Shown: positions 1-8,805, counted from the stretch's first letter. The stretch is 16,176 bases of DNA from CAZUFB01 sp964619775 (GCA_964619775.1 CAZUFB010000048.1:1-16176), one strand, 5' to 3'. Program-made: numbers and translations. Notes: generated from the sequence alone by a model not told the origin.

Positions 1-205
1 GCGCCGGGCCGGTCAGAATCTGCCGGGTGCTGCCGCTGCGGTAGTAGTAGACGCCTTTGCAGGAGATGCCGATGGGATACGGCGGTACGTCAATTTCGAT
101 GTATTCCTTGCCATCCTCGTCCAACAGGTTGACGCTGACAATAATGCCCATCGCATCCCGGATTTTGTTGGGAATGTCCTCCAGCAGCTTGCGGGCGTTG
201 GGCGG
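1..205 (-). pseudogene. AlbA_2 (Schlafen-type) domain protein, 5'-truncated fragment running off the left edge
   Basis: Read on the minus strand (codons with low coordinates 2, 5, 8 and so on), this stretch encodes a recognisable piece of the AlbA_2 putative nucleic-acid-binding family: NARKLLEDIPNKIRDAMG, then a KEYIEIDVPPYPIGIS segment, then YYYRSGSTRQILTGPA at the window edge. In this family such a segment normally sits about 60 residues into the protein, after a conserved ANxxGGxxxIG block. That block is absent in all three minus-strand frames upstream of position 205, where the sequence turns abruptly into GC-richer DNA with no recognisable coding. There is no start codon or ribosome binding site at the join. 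The fragment also has more A+T and a different codon usage from its neighbours. It could be a decayed gene, a recombination junction, or a chimeric contig end. The C-terminal part lies outside the window. The 206-352 stretch beyond it shows nothing recognisable. Confidence 0.7.
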
Positions 206-352
206 AAGGGGCGGGCGCCTACGAACCGGGGAGGGCGCGCCGCCGGCTCGGCCTTCTGACCGGGCGCGAACAGGGGCGCGCGGATGAAGGCGCGGGCGCT
301 GTGCGAGCAGGGCTTGACGCAGGCGAGTGACGGGCGCATCCGGTTTACGCAA

Positions 353-386
353 GCGCCCCGCACGGTCGAGCGGCCGTGCGGGGCGC
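353..386 (-). terminator. Hairpin terminator of the peptide-transporter operon
   Basis: A perfect 13-bp inverted repeat (353-365 with 374-386) encloses an 8-nt loop. It lies 38 bp beyond the stop codon of the last transporter gene. There is no clear U-tract on either side, so termination strength is uncertain, but the position and stability fit an intrinsic terminator in a GC-rich genome. Confidence 0.65.
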
Positions 387-423
387 GTCGTTGTGCCGTC
401 GCGTCGTTTGGGGCAGGGCCCGC

Positions 424-1460
424 CTACCCCTCCAGCGGCCGGTGGCAGGCCGCCAGGTGCCCGGGGCCCACGTCGCGCAGGGCGGGCGGCTCGGCCTTGC
501 AGCGCTCGTCGGCGAAGGGGCAGCGCGGGTGGAAGCGGCAGCCGCTCGGCATGTCGATGGGGCTCGGCAGCTCGCCCTTCACGAAGGTCTTGGTCTCCTT
601 GACGCGGCTCTCCTCCATCGAGGGGGCGGCGTTGAGGAGCACCTGGGTGTAGGGGTGGCGCGGGCGGTCGTAGAGCTCGTCGGTCGAGGCGGTCTCCACG
701 ACGGTGCCAAGGTACATCACGGCCACGCGGTCCGAGATGTAGCGCACCACGCGCAGGTCGTGGCTGATGAACAGCATCGACAGGTCGAGCCGCTCCTTGA
801 GGTCGATGAGCAGGTTGATGATCTGCGCCTGGATCGACACGTCCAGGGCCGACACCGGCTCGTCGGCGATGATGAGGCGCGGGCGGGCCGCCAGGGCGCG
901 GGCGATGCCGATGCGCTGGCGCTGTCCGCCCGAGAAGGCGCTCGGCAGGCGGCCGGCCTGGTCCTCGGAGAGGCCCACCAGGTTAAGCAGGTGCGCGATC
1001 TGCGCGTCCGCCTCGCCCTTGCCGCAGATGCCGTGGTGCAGCAGGACCTCGCGCAGCACCTGGCGCACGGTCATGCGCGGGTTGAGCGACGAGTAGGGGT
1101 CCTGGAAGATCATCTGGATGTCGGTGCAGCGCTCGCGCAGCTCCTTCTTGCCGAGCGCCGCGAGGTCGGTGCCTTCGAACACGACCTTGCCCTCGGTGGG
1201 GCGGTACAGGTTGATGATCGTGCGCGCCAGGGTCGACTTGCCGCAGCCCGACTCTCCCACCAGCCCCAGGGTCTCGCCCTGCGCCAGGGTCAGCGACACG
1301 CCGTCGACGGCGGTGAGGTACTTGCGCTCCTTGCGCAGCATGGCGTCGAACACGGTGTGCTTCAGCGGGAAGCGCTTCGACAGCCCGGTCACCTCGAGCA
1401 GTTTGGCGCCGTCCTGCACGGTGGCCGCTCCGGCCTCGGCAGCGGTGGTCTTGTCCGTGC

Positions 1461-1464
<4 letters not shown>
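424..1464 (-). CDS. Dipeptide/oligopeptide ABC transporter ATP-binding protein (OppF/DppF type)
   Basis: 346-residue cytoplasmic ATPase that would power peptide import as a heterodimer with the upstream-encoded ATPase. Walker A GESGCGKST is at about 70-78, the Q-loop FQDPYSSLNP near 120-129, signature SGGQRQR near 178-184, Walker B LIIADEP near 197-203, and the switch histidine at 235. The C-terminal oligopeptide-transporter domain has four cysteines (309, 315, 322, 340) with the family pattern CRFHPRCPFADERC; related DppD/DppF proteins can carry an iron-sulphur cluster there. The ATG at 1464 is chosen because it follows AAGGAGGT and shares an ATGA overlap with the stop of the preceding gene, indicating translational coupling. 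It is the last gene of the operon and is followed by the 353-386 hairpin. Length is normal. DppF and OppF cannot be told apart from sequence alone. Confidence 0.95.
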
Positions 1465-2546
<1,082 letters not shown>

Positions 2547-2564
2547 GGTCGTGTCGCCTCCCCT

Positions 2565-3440
2565 CTAATCCTTGGTTCTCAGCAGGTCGTTGAGGCCGTC
2601 TCCGAGCAAGGAGAAGCCCAGGCCCACCACGACCATCACCAGGCCGGGCAAGGTGGTGATCCACCAGGCGGTCGAGATGAAGCTCTTGCCTCCCGAGATG
2701 ATGGCGCCCCACTCGGGGGTGGGGGAGGGCACGCCCAGCCCCAGGAAGCTCAGCGTGGCGGCGCTCATGATGCACATGACGATGTCAGAGGCCAGGTACA
2801 CGATGGAGCTGCTGATGACGTTGGGCAGGATGTGGCGGAACATGATGGTCAGGTCGCTGTAGCCCAGCGTGCGGGCGGCCTGCACGTACTCGGAGCCCTT
2901 GGCCACCAGCACCTCGGCGCGCACGAGGCGCGTGTAGGGCGGCCAGCTGACGATCCACATCGCGATGATGAGGTTCGAGACGCCGTTGCCCAGGATGGCG
3001 ACGATGGCGATGGCCAGCACCATGAAGGGGAAGGCCACGAACACGTCGAGCACGCGCATGATGAAGGCGTCGAGCTTGCCGCCGTAGTAGCCGCACAGCA
3101 GGCCCAGGAGCGATCCCACGATAAAGGGCAGGCCGGCCGACGCCACGCCGATGAGCAGGTCGAGGCGGGTGGCGTAGATGACGCGCGTGTATACGTCGTA
3201 GCCGTAGTTGTCGGTTCCGAAGAAGTGCTCAAGGCTGGGGGCCAGCAGCATCTCCGACGCGTTGATCGCGTAGGGGTCGCCCGAGGTGAACAGGCTCGGG
3301 AACGCCGCGACGAGGCAGGTGAACAGCACGATGACGGAGCCCACGACGAGACTTGGGCTGCGGCGCCAGATGGGTACGTGCCCCGATTTGCCCTTGGCCC
3401 GTTTGACGGTACCCTTGACGGTTGCAGTGTTCGCGCTCAT
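2565..3440 (-). CDS. Dipeptide/oligopeptide ABC transporter permease (OppC/DppC type)
   Basis: 291-residue inner-membrane permease. An OppC_N-type segment (PIWRRSPSLVVGS, residues 23-35) leads into the first membrane helix, followed by the periplasmic-side motif FFGTDNYGYDVYTRVIYATR near 73-92, typical of the C permease. The cytoplasmic EAA loop that docks on the ATPases is EYVQAARTLGYSD to RHILPN (184-207). The last helices end at LLGDGLNDLLR. About six membrane segments are visible, the expected number. The ATG at 3440 overlaps the stop of the B permease (ATGA), with GGGAGGTGATG just upstream. Confidence 0.95.
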   Translation of the reverse strand: MSANTATVKGTVKRAKGKSGHVPIWRRSPSLVVGSVIVLFTCLVAAFPSLFTSGDPYAINASEMLLAPSLEHFFGTDNYGYDVYTRVIYATRLDLLIGVASAGLPFIVGSLLGLLCGYYGGKLDAFIMRVLDVFVAFPFMVLAIAIVAILGNGVSNLIIAMWIVSWPPYTRLVRAEVLVAKGSEYVQAARTLGYSDLTIMFRHILPNVISSSIVYLASDIVMCIMSAATLSFLGLGVPSPTPEWGAIISGGKSFISTAWWITTLPGLVMVVVGLGFSLLGDGLNDLLRTKD

Positions 3441-4390
3441 GCCTCATCACCTCCCAGCTTGATACGGTGGTCGAGCACCGAGTAGAGGATATCGGTCAGC
3501 AGGTTCACCACAAGGGTGATGATGACGAAGACGAGCACGCACGCCTGCACGACTGCGTAGTCGCGCCCGGTGACCGCCTGCACCAGCAGGGCGCCGATGC
3601 CCGGCAGGCCGAAGATGTTCTCGATGACCACCGAGCCCGAGAGCATGCCGATGATGCGCATCGAGAGCAGCGTGGCTGTGGGGATGAGGGCGTTGCGCAG
3701 CACGTACCCGGTCGAGATGACCCAGCCCGACAGGCCCTTGGAGCGCCCGAAGTCGACGTAGTCGGCGTTGCGCACGTCCACGACGTTGTTGCGCACGTTG
3801 CGGATGATGACGGCGATGGAGGTGAAGGCGAGCGTGAGGCCCGGCAGGAAGAGCGACCAGATATGCTCGCTCCACGTCTTGCCCCAGCCCGAGGTGGGAA
3901 AGAGCCCCAGGTTCACGCCGAACACGATGAGCAGCATCAGGCCGATCCAAAACGACGGGGCCGCCAGGCCTATGAGCGCGAACAGGCGGACGACGACGTC
4001 GGGCAGCTTGTCCTTCTTGACGCCGGCCAGATAGCCGAGCGGCAGGGCGATGACGATCGTCATGACGGCGGCCATGATGGCGAGCATGATGGTGACCGTC
4101 ATGCGGCTCGAGATGAGCGAGGACACTGAAATCTTGTAGATGGTCGAGGTCCCCAGGTCGCCCTGGAACAGGGCCGAGACCCAAATGGTGAACTGCGTCC
4201 ACAGCGTTTCGTTGAGGCCCATCGATTCTCTCAGGGCTTCGAGCACGTCAGGGTCGACCTTGTCTCCCAGCGTTGCGAGGGCCGCGTCGCCGGGCAGAAG
4301 GCGCATCAGCAGGAATATCGCAATCGCCGAGACGATTAGCACGGGGATCATCTGCAGGATGCGCTTCAGTATGTAGCGCAGCGTCTCCAT
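3437..4390 (-). CDS. Dipeptide/oligopeptide ABC transporter permease (OppB/DppB type)
   Basis: 317-residue permease that pairs with the C permease to form the membrane channel. The N-terminus RYILKRILQMIPVLIVSAI is characteristic of OppB/DppB, and PGD follows the first helix (33-35). The EAA loop is ADYVDFGRSKGLSGWVIS to LRNALIP (209-237), followed by the hallmark ENIFGLPGIGALLV (257-270) and GRDYAVVQ. The ATG at 4390 follows AAAGGAGGCGAGGAT. A 182-bp gap with a hairpin separates it from the binding-protein gene upstream; the downstream gene overlaps by 4 bp. Confidence 0.95.
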   Translation of the reverse strand: METLRYILKRILQMIPVLIVSAIAIFLLMRLLPGDAALATLGDKVDPDVLEALRESMGLNETLWTQFTIWVSALFQGDLGTSTIYKISVSSLISSRMTVTIMLAIMAAVMTIVIALPLGYLAGVKKDKLPDVVVRLFALIGLAAPSFWIGLMLLIVFGVNLGLFPTSGWGKTWSEHIWSLFLPGLTLAFTSIAVIIRNVRNNVVDVRNADYVDFGRSKGLSGWVISTGYVLRNALIPTATLLSMRIIGMLSGSVVIENIFGLPGIGALLVQAVTGRDYAVVQACVLVFVIITLVVNLLTDILYSVLDHRIKLGGDEA

Positions 4391-4486
4391 ATCCTCGCCT
4401 CCTTTCTCGAAACTCCCCCTCCTGCGGGGCTTGCACGTGCGTCATGGCTGCCTTTGCGGCCGCGGAGCTTTCTCCCGAACACAGGA

Positions 4487-4518
4487 GGCCGCAGCACGAC
4501 CGGTATCGCGCTGCGGCC
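4487..4518 (-). terminator. Intra-operon hairpin between binding-protein and permease genes
   Basis: A perfect 9-bp inverted repeat (4487-4495 with 4510-4518) has a 14-nt loop in the 182-bp gap after the solute-binding protein stop. AGGAGG and CCTCCT flank it and can lengthen the pairing. There is no strong U-tract. In operons of this kind such hairpins often act as partial terminators or RNA stabilisers, so the binding protein is made in excess over the membrane parts. That role is inferred. Confidence 0.5.
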
Positions 4519-4572
4519 TGGTCCTCCTGGAGAACGCGCTATCGGATGTGGGTTGCAGCCCACGGCAAGATC

Positions 4573-6219
4573 CTACGCCTCCTTGGCGATGTTCTCGAAG
4601 CGGTAGTTGCCCATCGGGGTCTGCACGAAGTTCGAGACGTCCTTGCGGACGCAGTTCTGCCACGGCACCGACATGATGGGGATGAAGATGGCCTGCTCGC
4701 GGAAGCCCTGCTGGATCTGGCAGTACAGGTCCTTGCGGGTCTCCTCGTCAAGCTCGACGGTGGCCTGGTTGTTGAGCTCCTGCATGTCCTCGGGCTGCTC
4801 CATGCCGGAGTAGTAGCCGTTGTTGACGCTGTAGTCGAAGACGAACTGCATGAGGGAGGTGGGGTCGGGCACGTCGTCGGACCAGCCGGAGATGACCACG
4901 TCGAGGTCCAGCTCGGTGCGGGCTTGGCTGTAAGCCGTGGACTCGCGGGTGTCGAGGTTGAGCGTCACGCCGATTTCCGCCCACTGCGCCTGCAGCACCG
5001 TGGCGATGCCCTCGTAGGTGTCATTGCCGCCGCGCAAAAGGAGGGTGATCTCGAAGCCGTCGGGATAGCCGGCCTCCTCGAGCAGGGCCTTGGCGGCATC
5101 GACGTCGGCCACGGGGGGCTCGAGCGAGGTGTCGCAGTACTGCGAGGTGGCCGAAACGATGGAGCCGGCGGTCTCGCAGTAGCCGTAGGAGACCATGTCG
5201 ACGATCTCCTGCGCGTCGGTGGCCTGGTAGAGGGCCTCGCGGACGGTCTGGTTGGAGAGGTACTCGTTCTGGGTGTTGAGCGAGATCCAGTACGTCATCG
5301 TGGCGGGGTCGGGGTGCGGCTCGCAGACGTCGTCGTTTTCGAGCTGCTGCATGCTCGAGAACGGCACGTCGGTGGCGGCGTCGATGTCGCCACCCTGGAG
5401 CTGGATGACGCGCGAGCTGTCGTCGGCGACGACGCGGAACTCGATCTCTTGGGTGAGCGGCAGGCCCTCGGTGCGGTAGTAGGGGTTGGCCTCGAAGGTC
5501 ATGTACTCGCCCTTGACCCACTCCTTGAGCATGTAGGCACCGGTGCCCAGGGGGCCGGAGTTGACGTACTCGTCCTCGCCGACCTCGTCGAAGTGGGCTT
5601 TGGACTGCACGCCCACCTCGAAGATCGACAGGTTGGCCAGCGTGGAGGCGGCGGCCTGCTTCATCGTGACGATCACCGTGGTGTCGTCGGGGCACTCGAC
5701 GTAGTCGATGTTCTCGACGCAGGCGTACCAGTTGGAGTCGGTCGCTTCGATGGCGCGGTCGAACGTCCACTGCCAGTCTTCGGCGGTGACGTCGGAGCCG
5801 TCGGAGAACTTGAGGCCCTCCATCACGTGGAAGGTGTAGGTGAGCCCGTCGTCGGACACATCCCAGCTCTCGGCCAGGCAGGGCTCAATCTCGGTATCGG
5901 TGTCGCTCGTCTTCACAAGGCCCTCGATGATGAGGTTGAACATGAAGATGTTGACGTTGCCGATGCAGGTGACCGGGTCAAGGTTGTCCGAGTCGGTCGG
6001 GCGGCCGATGACGATGGTGTCGGCGACGGTGGTCGACGTGGAGTCGGAGTCCTCCTCGGTGGCGGCCTCCTCTTCCTCTTCCTCGACCTCTTCCTCGGTC
6101 TCCTCCTCGTCGTCGGTGGTGCTGCTGTTGCAGCCCGTGAGCGACGCCGCGGCCGCAAGCGCGCCCACCGCAGCCGCGCCCTTGACGAAGGTGCGCCGGT
6201 TGAGCTTGATCTGGTCCAT
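4573..6219 (-). CDS. Extracellular peptide-binding lipoprotein of the ABC importer (SBP family 5)
   Basis: 548-residue binding protein that would capture the substrate and deliver it to the permeases. The N-terminus has a twin-arginine signal (NRRTFVKGAAA) and a lipobox LTGC with the acylated cysteine at residue 30, so it is predicted to be exported folded by Tat and anchored to the membrane. Residues 31-64 are an extreme acidic, Ser/Thr-rich linker. The mature domain begins DTIVIGRPTDSDNLDPV and contains the family-5 block AESWDVSDDGLTYTFHV to FSDGSDVTAEDW. Length is normal. The ATG at 6219 follows AAAGGAG. First gene of the operon, with its own leader hairpin. The substrate cannot be read from sequence: peptides are the default for the family, but nickel, opines and other amines are also known. 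Confidence 0.93.
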   Translation of the reverse strand: MDQIKLNRRTFVKGAAAVGALAAAASLTGCNSSTTDDEEETEEEVEEEEEEAATEEDSDSTSTTVADTIVIGRPTDSDNLDPVTCIGNVNIFMFNLIIEGLVKTSDTDTEIEPCLAESWDVSDDGLTYTFHVMEGLKFSDGSDVTAEDWQWTFDRAIEATDSNWYACVENIDYVECPDDTTVIVTMKQAAASTLANLSIFEVGVQSKAHFDEVGEDEYVNSGPLGTGAYMLKEWVKGEYMTFEANPYYRTEGLPLTQEIEFRVVADDSSRVIQLQGGDIDAATDVPFSSMQQLENDDVCEPHPDPATMTYWISLNTQNEYLSNQTVREALYQATDAQEIVDMVSYGYCETAGSIVSATSQYCDTSLEPPVADVDAAKALLEEAGYPDGFEITLLLRGGNDTYEGIATVLQAQWAEIGVTLNLDTRESTAYSQARTELDLDVVISGWSDDVPDPTSLMQFVFDYSVNNGYYSGMEQPEDMQELNNQATVELDEETRKDLYCQIQQGFREQAIFIPIMSVPWQNCVRKDVSNFVQTPMGNYRFENIAKEA

Positions 6220-6247
6220 GCTCGTCTCCTTTTACAACACGGTTATG

Positions 6248-6275
6248 CCCCGCACAGCCGGTGTTTTGCGCGGGG
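6248..6275 (-). promoter_or_regulatory. Leader hairpin upstream of the binding-protein gene
   Basis: On the minus-strand transcript, CCCCGCGC pairs with GUGCGGGG (8 bp with one G-U pair, 12-nt loop). It lies 29-56 nt upstream of the binding-protein ATG, between the candidate -10 and the ribosome binding site. It may stabilise the mRNA or modulate translation. No known riboswitch is recognised. Confidence 0.4.
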
Positions 6276-6330
6276 AGACAATGCCGACGACCAGGCCGCA
6301 GGGCGAACCGGTCGCCACTCAGTCCATGCG

Positions 6331-6338
6331 TTATAGTA
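6331..6338 (-). promoter_or_regulatory. Candidate -10 element for the transporter operon
   Basis: The minus strand reads TACTATAA here, about 112 bp upstream of the binding-protein start codon. No good -35 hexamer is found at 16-18 bp (GCAACA or GGGCAA), so the call rests on the -10 alone. Confidence 0.35.
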
Positions 6339-6653
6339 GCGGATTGACAGGCCTGTTGCCCAAAAGGCGGGGTCGTTGTTATCCAACTGGCAATATTTCG
6401 TTCATGTTCGGGCCATGTGGCGAGTATATAGTCGCCGAACGGCGGTATTTTCAGCACAGGTGACCGTCTGTTTTACCGTTGAAGTTTATGGGCGGATAGG
6501 TGGATTTCGTTTTGATGGCGCTCTGTATAAGGCGCAGCATGCCGGTTTGAATTCGAATGCCTGGTGGCTGACGCGTTGTTGGCTGACGCGGGTTTTCCCG
6601 ATTCCCGTTCGGCTCGCCGCCTTCGATGCCCGACCGGGACGGTACGGCAAGGC

Positions 6654-6680
6654 GCCCCCGGGGCGGGCGGCCCCGGGGGC
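6654..6680 (-). terminator. Hairpin terminator after the M42 peptidase gene
   Basis: A perfect 11-bp G/C stem (6654-6664 with 6670-6680) encloses a 5-nt loop, 32 bp beyond the peptidase stop. The TTTT tail is on the plus-strand side (6684-6687), so the hairpin may stop transcription better from the left than from the peptidase gene. Confidence 0.6.
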
Positions 6681-6712
6681 GGCGTTTTGTGGACGGCCCC
6701 TGTGGGCTGCCC

Positions 6713-7792
6713 TTAGAACTTCGCGACGTCTTCGACCGTGAGTTTGGACAGCACGCCCACGCACAGGCGCGCGGCGTTTTCCACGTCGTCGAGCGCCGCG
6801 ATGGAGCAGCCGGCGTGGATGTAGCGCGACGGCACGCCCGACACCACGCACGGGATGCCGTTGCCCATGACGTGGACCATGCCGCCGTTGGTTCCGCCGC
6901 CCTCGCGCACCGAGCCCTGGACGGGAATGCCCTCGGCGGCGGCGACGCCCAGCACGAAGCGCTGGTAGCGCGGATTGGTGATCATGCTGCAGTCGGCGTA
7001 GCGAAGCATCGGTCCCTGCTTGAGGCGGCACTGCATGTCTGCTTCGACGCCGAAGGTGTCGTCGGCCGGGCAGCCTTCGAACATGTAGCACAGCGCGGGG
7101 TTGAAGCGGCGCACGGCCGACGCCACGCCGCGGTCGCCGACCTCCTCCTGCGAGCTGATGGCGGCCACGACGTCAAACGCCAGGTCCATCTCGGCGAGCT
7201 CGCGCAGGGCGAGCAGCATCGAGGCCACGCCGGCGCGGCAGTCGAACGCCTTGCCAAACATCACGCGGTTCTTTTCGTCCCAGGTGAAGCGTGTTGCGGG
7301 GACCACCGGCTCGCCGATGCCCACGCGGAAGTTCTCGACGGCGTCCTGTTTGGAGGTGGCGCCCACGTCGATGGTCATCTCGGCCTCGGAGTCCGACTCC
7401 TTCTCGGCGGCGCTCGTGAAGTGCGGCGGCTTGACGCCCACCACGCCGCGGACCCAGTCGCCGTCGACGGTGCGCACGAGCACCTCTGCGCCCCCGAGCA
7501 CTCCTTTGGTGAAGCGCCCGAGCTGGATGAACGTGAGGCAGCCGTTGTCGCGGACCGACTTGACCATGAGGCCCACCTCGTCGCCGTGGGCGTCGAGCAT
7601 GACCACGGGCTTGGTGCCGCTGAAGTTCTTGGGAATGACGAAACCGCAGCGCAGCGAGTTCTCCTCGAACGTCGCGAACGGCTTGCAGAACACGCGGGCC
7701 GCCGCAAGCGTCTCGTCTTCGAAGCCCGAGGCGGCCCGTGCGTTGGACAGGCTTTCGATAAGCGAGACGACTTCGGAATCGTTGAAGTCCAT
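6713..7792 (-). CDS. M42-family metallopeptidase (glutamyl/tetrahedral aminopeptidase-like)
   Basis: 359-residue cytoplasmic di-metal peptidase, the usual length for M42. Motifs in order: DAHGDEVG (metal His69), FDCRAG (bridging Asp184, usually DDR or DNR), SSQEEVGDRGV (catalytic Glu216, metal Glu217), MFEGCPADDTFG (Glu239 where family members usually have Asp), and YIHAGCS (metal His326). Members release N-terminal residues from peptides, so a role downstream of the peptide importer is plausible but inferred. The ATG at 7792 is chosen because it follows AAAGGAGGA; the open frame runs further upstream only into non-coding sequence and the scaffold gap. It is monocistronic, with its own promoter candidate and terminator. 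Substrate preference cannot be predicted, especially with the Glu239 change. Confidence 0.9.
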   Translation of the reverse strand: MDFNDSEVVSLIESLSNARAASGFEDETLAAARVFCKPFATFEENSLRCGFVIPKNFSGTKPVVMLDAHGDEVGLMVKSVRDNGCLTFIQLGRFTKGVLGGAEVLVRTVDGDWVRGVVGVKPPHFTSAAEKESDSEAEMTIDVGATSKQDAVENFRVGIGEPVVPATRFTWDEKNRVMFGKAFDCRAGVASMLLALRELAEMDLAFDVVAAISSQEEVGDRGVASAVRRFNPALCYMFEGCPADDTFGVEADMQCRLKQGPMLRYADCSMITNPRYQRFVLGVAAAEGIPVQGSVREGGGTNGGMVHVMGNGIPCVVSGVPSRYIHAGCSIAALDDVENAARLCVGVLSKLTVEDVAKF

Positions 7793-7840
7793 GTGAACCG
7801 TGCTCCTCCTTTGGGGACGGGGTTGCGGCCTGACGTGCGC

Positions 7841-7856
7841 GGCGGTTCGAACCGCC
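7841..7856. promoter_or_regulatory. 16-bp perfect palindrome in the M42 leader
   Basis: GGCGGTTCGAACCGCC is a perfect 16-bp palindrome between the candidate -10 (7884-7889) and the peptidase start (7792). Position just downstream of the promoter suits a repressor operator. As RNA it could also form a short hairpin. Confidence 0.45.
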
Positions 7857-7883
7857 TCTGCGGTTGTTCCCGCGCGCCGCCAT

Positions 7884-7892
7884 TCTATAGCA
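7884..7892 (-). promoter_or_regulatory. Extended -10 promoter candidate for the M42 peptidase
   Basis: The minus strand reads TGCTATAGAAT, an extended -10 form (TG-n-TATAGA), with a poor -35 region. It would give a leader of roughly 85 nt containing the 16-bp palindrome. Confidence 0.45.
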
Positions 7893-7927
7893 GTCCTGCA
7901 GCAGCCCGCATGTGAATCGGCGGTGCG

Positions 7928-8027
7928 NNNNNNNNNNNNNNNNNNNNNNNNNNNNNNNNNNNNNNNNNNNNNNNNNNNNNNNNNNNNNNNNNNNNNNNNN
8001 NNNNNNNNNNNNNNNNNNNNNNNNNNN
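7928..8027. other. Scaffold gap (100 N)
   Basis: Exactly 100 N between the divergent peptidase and flavin reductase genes, the conventional size for a gap of unknown length. The whole 7793-8200 intergenic stretch shows no gene apart from the regulatory sites listed. A missing gene inside the gap cannot be excluded. Confidence 0.95.
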
Positions 8028-8062
8028 CCAACGGGCTCGGGGATTCTCGTGCCGATATCGTG

Positions 8063-8085
8063 CCGGCGAGCCCCTTTCTCGCCGG
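8063..8085. other. Hairpin upstream of flavin reductase
   Basis: CCGGCGAG (8063-8070) and CTCGCCGG (8078-8085) form a perfect 8-bp stem with a 7-nt loop. It could be the terminator of a gene lost in the scaffold gap; no U-tract follows. Confidence 0.4.
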
Positions 8086-8129
8086 GGCGGACGGGAAGGC
8101 GCTTCCCGCCTGCAAGGCGAAGGTCGCCG

Positions 8130-8156
8130 CCGGGTGCTAGTATGGGTTGGACCCGG
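8130..8156 (+). promoter_or_regulatory. Candidate promoter and operator of flavin reductase
   Basis: TAGTAT at 8138-8143 resembles a -10 element 58 bp upstream of the start codon. It lies inside a CCGGGT/ACCCGG inverted repeat (8130-8135 with 8151-8156), suggesting repressor control. No convincing -35 element is seen. Confidence 0.3.
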
Positions 8157-8200
8157 CAGAGCGTACGGGGAGGCTTCCGTTCGATTTGAGGAGGACGCAC

Positions 8201-8707
8201 ATGGGATTCAAGCAGGTCGACGTCGCCGAGCTCGAACTCAACCCGTTCAAGGCGATCGGCAGGCAGTGGATGCTCGTCACGGCGGGCGACGAGGCGTCGC
8301 ACAACACGATGACGGCGAGCTGGGGCGGGCTGGGCGTGCTGTGGGGCCTCAACGTGGCCACCGCGTACGTGCGTCCGCAGCGCTACACCAAGCAGTTCGT
8401 CGATGAGGCCGAGCGCTTCACGCTGTCGTTCTTCGACGAGGGCTACCGCCCGGCGCTGCAGCTGCTGGGCACGGTGTCGGGCCGCGACGGCGACAAGATC
8501 GCCCAGGCCGGCCTCACCCCGTGCTACTTCGACGGCACCACGGCGTTTGAGGAGGCCGGGCTGGTGCTCGTGTGCCGCAAGCTCTATGCGGCGGACATCG
8601 CACCCGAGTGCTTCGTCGACAAGGCGGTGGACGCGCGGATCTATCCCACGCACGACTACCACACCATGTACGTCGGCGAGGTCGAACGCGCCCTGGTGCG
8701 CGCGTAG
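8201..8707 (+). CDS. Flavin reductase-family FMN-binding protein
   Basis: 168-residue protein of the flavin reductase-like (DIM6/NTAB) fold, which binds FMN as a dimer and either reduces free flavin or carries out another flavin-linked reaction. The family features are NPFKAIGRQWMLVTAGD at the start, HNTMTASWGGLGVLW (34-48, where Thr/Ser and backbone contact the flavin phosphate), YVRPQRYT (56-63), and FTLSFFDEGYRPALQLLG (73-90). The ATG at 8201 is preferred over the in-frame ATG at 8147 because it follows GAGGAGG and matches the usual family start. The gene stands alone on the plus strand, convergent with the creatininase gene CR1. The substrate is unknown. Confidence 0.88.
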   Translation: MGFKQVDVAELELNPFKAIGRQWMLVTAGDEASHNTMTASWGGLGVLWGLNVATAYVRPQRYTKQFVDEAERFTLSFFDEGYRPALQLLGTVSGRDGDKIAQAGLTPCYFDGTTAFEEAGLVLVCRKLYAADIAPECFVDKAVDARIYPTHDYHTMYVGEVERALVRA

Positions 8708-8770
8708 GGCATACGGCGGCAGGCCGGCGGGGCCGGGACGACGGCGCGCGTGCGACGGGCCGCTCGCCGC

Positions 8771-8787
8771 CCCGCCTTCGCGGCGGG
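8771..8787 (+). terminator. Short hairpin after flavin reductase
   Basis: CCCGCC (8771-8776) and GGCGGG (8782-8787) form a 6-bp stem with a TTCGC loop, 63 bp beyond the stop. There is no U-tract. It may act together with the larger inverted repeat just downstream. Confidence 0.4.
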
Positions 8788-8805
8788 CTGCCTGGAAGAA
8801 ATCCG

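Larger units (their letters stand above)
6220..6712. other. Intergenic region, peptidase to transporter operon (493 bp)
   Basis: No credible gene is present in either strand. It holds the M42 terminator, the transporter promoter candidate and a leader hairpin, listed separately. It also has a 5-bp-arm inverted repeat (GGCGA 6419-6423 / TCGCC 6432-6436) around a TATATA core, which could be an operator or a second promoter. The stretch from about 6340 to 6600 is visibly more A+T-rich than the genes on either side. Confidence 0.5.

Noticed and set aside
4273..6336. Very long open frame on the plus strand (687 codons) over the binding-protein gene; similar ones at 376-1611, 1476-2396 and 13318-14565, and on the minus strand at 14951-16084
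   Set aside because: All are antisense to clear genes, translate to low-complexity Gly/Ala/Val/Asp/His-rich sequence, and are the expected by-product of GC-rich third codon positions.
6343..6348. Plus-strand TTGACA (-35 consensus)
   Set aside because: No -10 element at 16-18 bp and no plus-strand gene downstream before the convergent hairpin.
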